Under the pieces are notes generated by a model that worked only from the letters and a program-made list of their open reading frames with translations, was not told the DNA's origin and did no database searches. This document shows, piece after piece, positions 18,491-25,735 of a stretch of DNA of 64,000 nt. Position 1 is the stretch's first letter. Every line of letters begins with the position of its first letter. The position numbers were made by a program, and so were the translations under genes. The stretch comes from Amantichitinum ursilacus (GTDB taxonomy: Bacteria > Pseudomonadota > Gammaproteobacteria > Burkholderiales > Chitinibacteraceae): assembly GCF_001294205.1 (NCBI RefSeq), contig NZ_LAQT01000003.1, positions 363,708-427,707 of the forward strand, written 5' to 3'.

Positions 18491-18748
18491 GGCGGCAGTC
18501 CCGGTGGGTGATAGGAAGGCCTGCAGCTTAAAGCGCATCCACACCGCGAAAAACCCGTTGCGCTGCACAACACCCTTGCGTGTCAGTCAACAAAGCGCAT
18601 GTCAGATGCTTGATCTGGGCAACAATACATTGCCTGCTGTTGCATCGATGAAGCCGTGTACTCAAGCGCAATCCGCAACATAAAAGCATGCCGGTATACT
18701 CGCCGTTACATCCGGGGGCGCGTAGTGAACAAGCAAGGCACAGGCAAT

Positions 18749-19060
18749 ATGCAGGGCAAAAACAATCAGGGTCATTCCACCGTACGGTTTAACGAAAAAA
18801 CCGCAGACAGCAACGACACCGAAGTCAGCTACAAACCCATTCCGTCCGAATTGCGCCGCGTGATCAGCGGCAGCCTGCCCATCCTGCGCGCCAATGTGAT
18901 GCTAGAAGGGCAAAAGGTGGAAGTGCTCGAAATTGTGGAGCGCTATCGCAGCTGGAAAATGATCGGCATCGTCGGCGTGGTGGCGTCCATCGTGCTGGCG
19001 CTGGCCACCGTGGGCGTGATGGGCCTGCTGGTGTTGCTGGTGCTGCAACAGCCGGTGTAA
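18749..19060 (+). CDS. Small single-pass membrane protein of unknown function
   Basis: A 103-residue protein. A polar, charged N-terminal ~65 residues comes first, then one long hydrophobic helix at about 70-98 close to the C-terminus. That is tail-anchored-like topology, with the N-part in the cytoplasm. No family recognised. A GTG at 18725 could add eight residues; the ATG at 18749 has AAGGCA upstream. A TATACT box at about 18693 may be the promoter. It converges on the gene at 19315. Confidence 0.5.
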   Translation: MQGKNNQGHSTVRFNEKTADSNDTEVSYKPIPSELRRVISGSLPILRANVMLEGQKVEVLEIVERYRSWKMIGIVGVVASIVLALATVGVMGLLVLLVLQQPV

Positions 19061-19090
19061 CCGCGTTATCGCTTCCGCTCGCACCCGACT

Positions 19091-19196
19091 GATGGGTTGG
19101 GACTCGGCGTCTCCGTCATGACCCACCGTTCAAAGCCATGTGCGCGGGCAGCGAACCTGGCATACAACTTTGGGTGGTGGGTCATGACCCACCCTC
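19091..19196 (-). repeat. Dispersed palindromic repeat, copy B (reverse orientation)
   Basis: About 106 bases filling the gap between two convergent genes. It starts near GGGACTCGGCGTCTCCGTCA and ends GGTGGGTCATGACCCACCCT. The reverse complement matches copy C at 37173-37274, including an inner TTCAAAGCC. Confidence 0.7.
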
Positions 19197-19314
19197 TGCT
19201 GCTTGCCTGGCACACACGGCAAAACACCGGCGTGCGCACACAGACGGTGTTCATCCCACTGCCGGTAAGGGCGTAGCGAGCGCTGGCAGTATCCCGCCAG
19301 CGCGTAACCGCCGC

Positions 19315-19626
19315 TTACGTGGGCGACTTCATGCAGTAGGTGTTATACGCCTCGTTCAAGCCTTTCTTGCCGGCTTTGATCTGCGCCGACAAATCCTTGC
19401 AGGCGGCCGGATATTCGCTCTTCGGCAGCGTGGCAAACTTGTCCATCACTTCCTTGCTGTTGGCCTTGGCTTCTTTGCGCGCGGCGGCTTTGGCTTCGCT
19501 GGATTTGTGCTTGGAGGCCTTCGGCGTCGGGGTGGTGGCGTCGGCGGCATCATCGGCATAGGCCATGCCACTGCCGATCAGCAGGGTGGCGGACAGCAGA
19601 CAAAGCAGAGAGGTAACTTTTTTCAT
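19315..19626 (-). CDS. Small exported Lys/Ala-rich protein
   Basis: A 103-residue protein with a clean signal peptide (MKKVTSLLCLLSATLLIGSG, cleaved near AYA-DD). A Lys/Ala/Ser-rich helical stretch (about 35-65) follows, then a C-terminal domain with two cysteines (PAACKDLSAQIKAG, NTYCMKSPT) that could form a disulfide in the periplasm. No family recognised. The start at 19626 fits the signal peptide; the longer frame upstream does not. Confidence 0.65.
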   Translation of the reverse strand: MKKVTSLLCLLSATLLIGSGMAYADDAADATTPTPKASKHKSSEAKAAARKEAKANSKEVMDKFATLPKSEYPAACKDLSAQIKAGKKGLNEAYNTYCMKSPT

Positions 19627-20203
19627 TATGCGAACTCCATGGGCTGGGTATGGGCGGCAGGCAAGATTGCCCGCGGCTGGTTTTTGCCCGCTGCGCACTC
19701 GCCGCACGCGGGCATCGTATTCACGGTAGCAACAGCACATCGGGAATGCCAGTTTCGCGCAGCCTACTTCAATCTGACACCGCTAGTCGGTGGGCGAGGT
19801 GATCGGTCATCCGGACTAAGGGATGCGCTGTATGCGCCAGACGGCCGCACGGCGCGAGTCGGCGCAAATGCGAGGGTCGGCCGGATTTTGCCGCAGTGCA
19901 GCATGGGCAGAGTGACCGGAGAGGGACCTAAGCGGCTGATCTGTAACGAATAGTACAGCAGCATGCAGAGCGACTGTTACGCAGTCGGCAGGTTGGTGCG
20001 GTCGGCGTTGAAATCGATGCCAGAATCACCGGTTTGACAAGCAAATCAAGCTTCCGCGCAACAGGATGCCTGTGCAAGGTGTGTAAGCCGGATTGGTATG
20101 ATCCAAGCCATCGGCATAGGGCCGGACCATACCACTGTCAAAAATCGCAGCCCGCTTTCCTGCATGCAGTTGCGCCGTCGCGCGCCGCCAGCACGCTTCA
20201 GCT
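19627..20203. other. Intergenic stretch without recognisable genes
   Basis: 577 bases. The left part must hold the promoter of the small exported protein. At 20096-20134 a GGTATGATCC/GGACCATACC inverted repeat (one mismatch, ~19-base spacer) lies about 70 bases past the end of the YfcH-like gene and may act as a weak terminator. Nothing else recognised. Confidence 0.5.
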
Positions 20204-21154
20204 TCAGCCAGCCAGAGCCGCTGCCAGCGCGGCGTCCAGCGTGCCGTAACGAAACGCAAACCCCGCCGTCTGCAAACGCGTGGGCAGCACGCGTTGACCA
20301 TCGACAAACAATTGCGCCAACTCGCCCAGGGCGCTACGCAGCAGCAACGCCGGGACGGGCAACCACACCGGCCGCCGCAACTGGCGGCCGACCGCGCGGG
20401 CGAAATCCGCTTGTGCCACCGCATCGGGCGCGACGGCGTTATAGGTACCGACGACGGTGTGGTCGCCTAATGCCCGCTCAATAATGCGGAGCAGATCGTC
20501 CAGATGAATCCAGCTGATGATTTGCTGGCCCGAACCCATGCGCCCGCCCACGCCCAGGCGGAATGGCAGCACCAGTTGCGGCAATGCGCCGCCGTTGGCG
20601 TCAAACACCAGCCCGATACGCAATGTCACCAGCCGCACGCCGCTGGCGATCGGCGCGACTGCTTCTTCCACGCGTTGGCACAAGCGGCTGGCAAAACCCT
20701 GGCCCGCTGCGCTGTGCTCATCCAGTGCCTCGCTGGCGGGCCGCACGCCGTAATAGCCAATCGCCGAAGCCTGGATCCATACCGCCGGTTTGTGCGTGGC
20801 ACGCGCCAGCCAGCTTTGCAACGCGGTAATGGTATTAACGCGGCTGTCCACCAGCAGCGTTTGGCGCCGCGCCGTCCACCAGCCGCCAGCGATGGAGGCG
20901 CCTGCCAGGCTGACGATGGCGTCCACCGCTTCTTCCGAGGCCAGTTGCGTGATGTTGCGGATGCTGCGCACTGCGCCGTTAAACAGCACATTGGCTTTGT
21001 CGGGATCGCGCGTCAGCACGATAACTTTATGGCCTGCTGCCAACAGCTGTTTGATGAGCGCCCGACCGACGAAGCCGGTGCCGCCACTGACCAGAATGGT
21101 CCGTGGGCGTGCGTCACTGATTTGCTCGGCCGCTTGTTTATTTGCATTTGCCAT
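20204..21154 (-). CDS. YfcH/TIGR01777-type NAD(P)-binding epimerase-like protein
   Basis: A 316-residue extended short-chain dehydrogenase-like protein. ILVSGGTGFVGRALIKQLLA is the nucleotide-binding motif. VDAIVSLAGASIAGGWWT and WIQASAIGYYGVRP (YYG replaces the usual YxxxK) and a DUF1731-like C-terminus with LFVDGQRVLPTRLQTAGFAF mark the YfcH family. The enzymatic reaction is not known. It is the third gene of a regulator-DCC-YfcH group but has its own operator-like site in the 51-base gap upstream, so it may also be transcribed separately. Confidence 0.88.
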   Translation of the reverse strand: MANANKQAAEQISDARPRTILVSGGTGFVGRALIKQLLAAGHKVIVLTRDPDKANVLFNGAVRSIRNITQLASEEAVDAIVSLAGASIAGGWWTARRQTLLVDSRVNTITALQSWLARATHKPAVWIQASAIGYYGVRPASEALDEHSAAGQGFASRLCQRVEEAVAPIASGVRLVTLRIGLVFDANGGALPQLVLPFRLGVGGRMGSGQQIISWIHLDDLLRIIERALGDHTVVGTYNAVAPDAVAQADFARAVGRQLRRPVWLPVPALLLRSALGELAQLFVDGQRVLPTRLQTAGFAFRYGTLDAALAAALAG

Positions 21155-21173
21155 GGCGCTGCTCCATTTCTTT

Positions 21174-21195
21174 TATTTCTGTTTAGAGAGAAATA
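21174..21195. promoter_or_regulatory. Operator-like palindrome, site 1 (upstream of the YfcH-like gene)
   Basis: TATTTCT, 8 bases, AGAAATA. The same arms and a similar spacer (6 of 8 bases) occur at 22166-22187 upstream of the regulator gene. Likely binding site of the GbsR/MarR-type regulator. It ends about 11 bases before the stop codon of the DCC gene. Confidence 0.7.
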
Positions 21196-21205
21196 AACGG
21201 GCGAG

Positions 21206-21610
21206 TTAAAAGCGCTTGAATTGCCGGGCGGCGCACACGCCGTCGCTGCATTGCGGTTTACCCAGCCAGCCACTAATGCGATTGCGATGCTGCGCAAACC
21301 AGCGATACGCGCGCTGCAGGACGGGCCGCGCCCAGTGTTGCCGCAGCGGCCATACCATCCAGCCCTTGCCGACCGCGATATAGATCGCGCAAATGGCATC
21401 AATCCCGATCAACAGCGTGTGCTGCTCGTCCTGCACGTGCAGTTCGCTGTTCATGGCCGCCCACGTGGCACCGTAAGCGCCGGCATCAAAGCCCGCTTGC
21501 TGGATATCGATCATCTGCAGCCGGTGTTGGCGGTCCCACACCGCCAGCCGCCGCATTTCTTCGGCACACAGCGGGCATTGGCTATCAAAAAACACTTTGA
21601 GCGTAGACAT
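21206..21610 (-). CDS. DCC-family thiol-disulfide oxidoreductase-like protein (DUF393)
   Basis: A 134-residue protein starting with VFFDSQCPLCAEEMRRLAVW, the DxxCPxC motif that names the DCC family and gives a thioredoxin-like redox pair. Later IDAICAIYIAVGKGW is the second conserved block. Function not established; a redox role is inferred from the CPLC motif. The gene starts two bases after the stop of the regulator gene, so translation is coupled. Confidence 0.9.
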   Translation of the reverse strand: MSTLKVFFDSQCPLCAEEMRRLAVWDRQHRLQMIDIQQAGFDAGAYGATWAAMNSELHVQDEQHTLLIGIDAICAIYIAVGKGWMVWPLRQHWARPVLQRAYRWFAQHRNRISGWLGKPQCSDGVCAARQFKRF

Positions 21611-21612
21611 GG

Positions 21613-22155
21613 TTACTCCTCCTTATCATCGGGGCCCAGCAGGCGGGCCATCATGCCGCCCATTTTCATAAAGCGTTTGAGCGTGGAAGGCGGCAGGTTT
21701 TTAAAATTGTCGTAGCCCGACATCAGCAATTCCATAAACGCCAGCACCTCGTCCATGCGCACGCGGCTAGCGGCTTCCAGTTGGGTATCCTCGGCCGCTT
21801 CGATGGCGCATTGACGCAGCACCGTCAGCGTCGGATCGATCTCGCGGCGTTTGCGGCCTTCCGTAATCAGCCGGAAGATGGTCCAGACATCTTGTTCCGC
21901 CACAAAATGATCGCGGCGGTCGTCCATCACATGCGTGACGCGAATCAGCTGCCAGCTCTGCAATTCCTTAAGACTGTTGCTGACGTTGGAGCGCGCCACA
22001 TTCAGCGTTTCGCAAATCTCTTCAGCGTGCAGCGGGCGGTTGGCCAGAAATAGCAGCGCGTGGATTTGCGCCTGGGTGCGATTGACGCCCCAACGCGTGC
22101 CCATCTCGCCCCAATGCAGAATGTATTTCCACGCGGTTGGGCTTAAAGCGGTCAT
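21613..22155 (-). CDS. GbsR/MarR-type transcriptional regulator
   Basis: A 180-residue protein with a winged helix (about 25-85: AQIHALLFLANRPLHAEEI, ARSNVSNSLKELQSWQLIRV) and a helical C-terminal part. This is the architecture of GbsR-type regulators, which often regulate their own operon. It heads an operon with a DCC protein and a YfcH-like protein. A palindrome directly upstream (22166-22187), repeated before the third gene, is the likely autoregulatory operator. The inducing signal is unknown. Confidence 0.9.
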   Translation of the reverse strand: MTALSPTAWKYILHWGEMGTRWGVNRTQAQIHALLFLANRPLHAEEICETLNVARSNVSNSLKELQSWQLIRVTHVMDDRRDHFVAEQDVWTIFRLITEGRKRREIDPTLTVLRQCAIEAAEDTQLEAASRVRMDEVLAFMELLMSGYDNFKNLPPSTLKRFMKMGGMMARLLGPDDKEE

Positions 22156-22165
22156 GTTTTTCTCT

Positions 22166-22187
22166 CATTTCTGTATGGAGAGAAATT
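22166..22187. promoter_or_regulatory. Operator-like palindrome, site 2 (upstream of the regulator gene)
   Basis: CATTTCT, 8 bases, AGAAATT, centred about 20 bases before the regulator start. A second overlapping pair, TTCTCTC/GAGAGAA, extends it. It matches site 1 in arms and spacer length. Confidence 0.7.
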
Positions 22188-22230
22188 TACCGCTGCACAT
22201 ATGCCAACGTCAAGTACTGCGGCAGTACGC

Positions 22231-22255
22231 AAAAAAGGAGCGCCGCAGCGCTCCC
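22231..22255 (-). terminator. Terminator of the GH114 gene
   Basis: GGAGCGC and GCGCTCC with a 4-base loop. On the minus strand it is followed by six T. It lies about 30 bases past the stop of the glycosidase gene. Confidence 0.75.
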
Positions 22256-22282
22256 TATGCGTGTGCCCTGCCTTGCGGCCGT

Positions 22283-23575
22283 TTATTCGCAGCTGTAGCG
22301 GAAGCTATCGTCCAGTTCCAGCGCCAGTACCAGCGTGTGGATCTTCTGCGCTTTGGCGTCAGCGCAAAGCTGGGTGCGCGCGCTGCCATCCTGCTTGTAG
22401 CTGTCTTTGTATTCCGCGTTAAACACCGGCTTGTTGCGGCTGGTAAACGCGCTGTAACCGTCGCATTCCTTGTATTGGTGGCATTGTTCGTTGACCGCGA
22501 AATCAAAGCGCTCGACCAGATCGGCGATTTGATCGATGTCATTTTTCAGCGCGATGGCCAGGCCGCGTGCATGGGCCTGATCTGCGAGGAAGCGGTTGTA
22601 ATCCAGCTGCGTGGCGGCAGTCAGCGCAAAGCCGGGATTGTTGGTGTAGCCGTCAACATTGTCGGGTTCGACGCCGTCGCAGCCTTTGCTTCTGGCCAGA
22701 TCCAGCCGCGCTTTCATGATGTTGCGCACGTTGTCGGAACGCGTATCCAGCCAGCGCTCGCCGGGCCAGCCATCGAGGTTGTTGCCCAGATCGGTGGCTT
22801 TAAAACTGCCGAAATCAGCGCGCCAGTTTTCCGAGCTTCCCGCCGAGAAATAGCACACCACTTTGCGACCAGCTTGATGCAGCGACTGGATCAGCGTGCT
22901 GTTGTTGGTGGTGTTATCAAACAGATCAATGTCGTAGACCGCCACGTTGTACGCGGTGTTGACCGGGTTTTTGAGTTGCCACTGCCAGGTGTCGGCCAGC
23001 GCGGGTTGCCAGGTGGCGCCGGTGCTCGGCGCGGGTGTCGGCACGGGCGTCGGCTTGGGCGTCGGCTTGGGCGTTGGTGCAGGTGTGGGGGCCGGGGTTG
23101 GGACGGGCGTCGGCTTGGGGGTCGGTGCCGGGGTGGGGACGGGCGTCGGCTTCGGCGTGGGCGCAGGCGTCGGCGCGGGTGTGGGTTTGGGCGTCGGTAC
23201 CGGCGTCGCGGTCGGCGTCGGCGCGGCAATGCGGTAGGACGACGTCACGCCATCAAACTTCACCCGCTCCAGATCCGGCGTATCGCCGCTCAGCACCACC
23301 GATTTGCCCGCGTAGGCGGCGTTTTTATACAGCGTTACCTGCACGCCGGCGCGCACGCGCACCGACGAGATGTTGTTGTCCCAGAAATCGGCCAGCGTGC
23401 TGGCGCTAGCGTTAACGCACAGCATCTTGCCCGCATAGTTGGGCTGGTTATAGAAACACACCGCGCCTTCGGGCTGCGCGCCGGCTGCATGGGCGAAGGC
23501 CGGCACTGCGGCCAACAGCAGCAGGCTGGATTTGAGGGTCAAGCGGGAAACGCATGGGGTAAGCGCCATCTTCAT
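22283..23575 (-). CDS. Secreted GH114 endo-alpha-1,4-polygalactosaminidase with crystallin-like domain
   Basis: A 430-residue modular protein: signal peptide (about 1-33), a beta/gamma-crystallin-like domain (about 34-115, [18 protein letters not shown] and [16 protein letters not shown]), a ~70-residue Thr-Pro/Lys linker ([11 protein letters not shown] units), then a GH114 barrel. The barrel has [28 protein letters not shown] (catalytic-region acids) and [12 protein letters not shown]114 enzymes cut polygalactosamine-type polymers such as Pel. The crystallin-like part may bind calcium or glycan. Exported and possibly a biofilm-degrading or matrix-remodelling enzyme; the substrate is inferred from the family. 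Confidence 0.88.
   Translation of the reverse strand: MKMALTPCVSRLTLKSSLLLLAAVPAFAHAAGAQPEGAVCFYNQPNYAGKMLCVNASASTLADFWDNNISSVRVRAGVQVTLYKNAAYAGKSVVLSGDTPDLERVKFDGVTSSYRIAAPTPTATPVPTPKPTPAPTPAPTPKPTPVPTPAPTPKPTPVPTPAPTPAPTPKPTPKPTPVPTPAPSTGATWQPALADTWQWQLKNPVNTAYNVAVYDIDLFDNTTNNSTLIQSLHQAGRKVVCYFSAGSSENWRADFGSFKATDLGNNLDGWPGERWLDTRSDNVRNIMKARLDLARSKGCDGVEPDNVDGYTNNPGFALTAATQLDYNRFLADQAHARGLAIALKNDIDQIADLVERFDFAVNEQCHQYKECDGYSAFTSRNKPVFNAEYKDSYKQDGSARTQLCADAKAQKIHTLVLALELDDSFRYSCE
23032..23225 (-). repeat. Pro-Thr linker-coding tandem repeat
   Basis: A low-complexity stretch of GTCGGCGTGGGC-like units inside the glycosidase gene, encoding [15 protein letters not shown] linker. Unit number is likely variable and the region is prone to assembly error. 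Confidence 0.75.
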
Positions 23576-24154
23576 GTCCTGATTGGTTTTAAAGTCGTGC
23601 CGTCTGCATGGACGGAGGTGCCGCCAGGGCCGCCATCTGGGCGGGCCGCGCCCCGGATAAGGGACGTATTTGCACCTTGCTGCTTTCAGAAACGGGCTGA
23701 CTTTAGGCTTTCGACAAAATGCCGGTCAATGGGGTGGGCAGAGCGCTTGGTGCTACGGCGGGACGCGATTCGGGGTGAGTTTAAACCAGGGATTGCTGCT
23801 GGCCGGCGACGTGCTGGGCTGCGCATTGGATGCGGCCGATGCTTTGATGCAATACATTGTTTTTATGTGAAATTATTCAAAGCGAGGGCGGCGCAATCCG
23901 GTCGATGCGAATGCCGTAAGCGCGGTCAGATCGGTGCAAACTCACTGCGCGCCAAGGCCGCAAATGCTGTCCTGATGGGCCTGAATCAGGTTCGATGAAC
24001 GGCCGCACAAGCCTGACATACAGTAAGCGCATCTGGCGGTTACGCCGCCTTCCGCCAGCGCGTCGTGCGTTTGTCATCGTGTTGTTTGACAATGGCAAGC
24101 AATCGCCCGCAGCCTGGCGAGAGCAGACAAATCCATCCCCCCGGAGGAGCCATC
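23576..24154. other. Intergenic stretch without recognisable genes
   Basis: 579 bases between the divergent glycosidase and VOC genes. It contains AT-rich sequence around 23840-23885. Frames here are short and lack ribosome sites. A riboswitch upstream of the glycosidase was considered and not supported. Confidence 0.5.
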
Positions 24155-24574
24155 ATGCATGTTCAGCCTTATTTGATGTTCGAAGGACGCTGTGAAGAAG
24201 CGATCGCGTTTTACACCCAGGCGATCGGCGCGCAATTGCAATACCAGATGCGCTATAGCGATAGCCCCGAGCCGATGCCGGAAGGCCAACTCAAGCCCGG
24301 CATGGAAAACAAGATCATGCATTCGGCCATCCAGATCGGCGATAGCGTGGTGCTGGCGTCCGACGGCAACTGTAGTAACTCCACCACCTTTGGCGGCGTG
24401 TTGTTAACGCTGAATGTGCAGGATGCCGCCGAGGCCGAGCGCAAGTTCAATGCGCTGGCGCAAGGCGGGCAGGTGACCATGCCGTTGGCGCAGACGTTCT
24501 TCTCGCCCGCCTTTGGCATGGTGACCGATCAGTTTGGCCTGGGCTGGATGGTGATCGTACCTGGTGAGATGTGA
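24155..24574 (+). CDS. VOC-family protein, PhnB-like
   Basis: A 139-residue vicinal-oxygen-chelate fold protein. MHVQPYLMFEGRCEEAIAFY is the typical start of PhnB/YjdN-like proteins. Two beta-alpha-beta-beta-beta modules are visible, with IMHSAIQIGDSVVLASDG in the middle and TFFSPAFGMVTDQFGLGWMV at the end. Often annotated 3-demethylubiquinone-9 methyltransferase-like, which is a domain-name artefact. Substrate unknown. A strong GGAGGA lies before the ATG at 24155. Confidence 0.9.
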   Translation: MHVQPYLMFEGRCEEAIAFYTQAIGAQLQYQMRYSDSPEPMPEGQLKPGMENKIMHSAIQIGDSVVLASDGNCSNSTTFGGVLLTLNVQDAAEAERKFNALAQGGQVTMPLAQTFFSPAFGMVTDQFGLGWMVIVPGEM

Positions 24575-24603
24575 CTTTTGCTGCAATGAGGGAGTGTCAG
24601 ACA

Positions 24604-24633
24604 GGCCGCACGTTCGTTTTGGTGCGGCCTTTT
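24604..24633 (+). terminator. Terminator after the VOC gene
   Basis: GGCCGCAC and GTGCGGCC arms with a 9-10 base loop, followed by five T. About 30 bases past the stop codon. Confidence 0.85.
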
Positions 24634-24762
24634 TATCGGCGCTGCCTGACAGCGGCGCGGGCGACAGCCGGTGAAGGCGGTGCAGATCCTGGCCTGGCGG
24701 GCTTGTGTCGATTGCGGCCCGCGCGTTGCGGGCGTAGGCGCGTGGCGACAGACAATAAAAAA

Positions 24763-24788
24763 GGCGCCGTGGAGAAAGCACGGCGCCT
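24763..24788 (-). terminator. Terminator-like hairpin
   Basis: AGGCGCCGTG and CACGGCGCCT with a short loop. On the minus strand it is followed by a T-run. The nearest minus-strand gene ends about 480 bases away, so its use is unclear. Confidence 0.55.
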
Positions 24789-25272
24789 ATTCACCCTTCC
24801 GACTTGCCAGTGAGAAGAAAGCGAACTGACGCAATGTACGCGTCTTTGTAATGCGTTTCAACTGACTACTTACATAGAAGACCATGCTGCTGAAACGCGC
24901 AACCCGACTTGCACCAAAGCGGAACTGCCCGCGTTTTTGATGCATCGCAGCATCTACGCGGTGTGCAGCGGATTGGTGCAGATATTAACGGGTGGCAGCT
25001 TAAATTAGCCTGAATAAGCCGCAGCTTGCAGCGCGTAAGCCAACAAAAGTCTCGATTGTTAGACCTGCGCCGCCTTTTTACGCCAGAGCCAATGCGCTAA
25101 CGGGGGTACCAGCCCGATCCCACCAATCGACGAACGGCAGATCGGGTGGTTAAGCAACTGTTGCAGTTTCATCAAGCCGTCATGCTGACGCCCAGCTTAA
25201 AAATAGCGGCAAAAGCGCAAGAAAAAGCCCGGCGCGCACTGCGGGCCGGGCGGCAAAAAGCATATAAAAAGC

Positions 25273-25716
25273 TCAGTTTTCGATATCGATCAGCGCGATG
25301 CCCAGATTGGGGCGTGCGTGCCGGCGCAGATGCGCGGGCGTCTCGGTGATCTTCACCTCCAGCGTAGGGCGCACGATGGCGTTCTTCAGATGGCCGCCCT
25401 TGGCGCTGCCGTCGCGTCGGCCCAGCATGGCGTGTGCGTGCAGGCTGGGGCGCTCGTCGTCGCCCTTGGCGATATCGCCCATCAACGACACCACTTCCAC
25501 CTGTTCTTCCACCGCAATCGGCAAATACTTTTTCTGTTCCCAGTCAAAGTAAGCCAGCGTGGCGCGCTGGAATGCGCCCAAGGCGATAAACGATGCCGCC
25601 AGCACGTTTTCATGGTTGGCAAAATACTGCAGGCCTTCCATCACTTCGTCGCCGGAATCAAATATCAGCACCCATACGCGGGAGCCCGGCGTGGTATCGA
25701 CCAGTTTGTAGCGCAT
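25273..25716 (-). CDS. PPC-domain (DUF296) protein
   Basis: A 147-residue protein with the PPC fold: VWVLIFDSGDEVMEGLQYFA at the start, AASFIALGAFQRATLAYFD, then LHAHAMLGRRDGSAKGGHL, whose histidines correspond to the metal-binding site of bacterial PPC proteins. Plant homologues are DNA-binding AT-hook proteins; the role of stand-alone bacterial forms is unknown. It starts 19 bases after the YdeP-like gene on the same strand and is probably in its operon. Confidence 0.9.
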   Translation of the reverse strand: MRYKLVDTTPGSRVWVLIFDSGDEVMEGLQYFANHENVLAASFIALGAFQRATLAYFDWEQKKYLPIAVEEQVEVVSLMGDIAKGDDERPSLHAHAMLGRRDGSAKGGHLKNAIVRPTLEVKITETPAHLRRHARPNLGIALIDIEN

Positions 25717-25735
25717 GCTTTTTTCCTTGAAAAGG

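Larger units (their letters stand above)
24575..25272. other. Intergenic stretch with two hairpins
   Basis: About 700 bases between convergent genes. Two terminator-like hairpins are present (24604-24633, 24763-24788). Beyond them I see AT-rich sequence and no gene, tRNA or repeat. Confidence 0.55.

Noticed and set aside
23032..23225. Regular short repeats that could be mistaken for a CRISPR array
   Set aside because: They encode an in-frame Pro-Thr linker inside the glycosidase; no spacer-repeat pattern.
23576..23720. Possible c-di-GMP (GEMM) riboswitch upstream of the glycosidase
   Set aside because: Only scattered pieces such as an AAAGCC run were present; the ordered core of the riboswitch was not found.
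21935..23998. 687-residue plus-strand open frame across the regulator and glycosidase region
   Set aside because: It runs antisense to two well-supported genes and through the Pro-Thr linker repeat; no motifs.
25146..25349. 67-residue plus-strand frame in the gap before the PPC gene
   Set aside because: Overlaps the end of the PPC gene, no ribosome site, no family resemblance.
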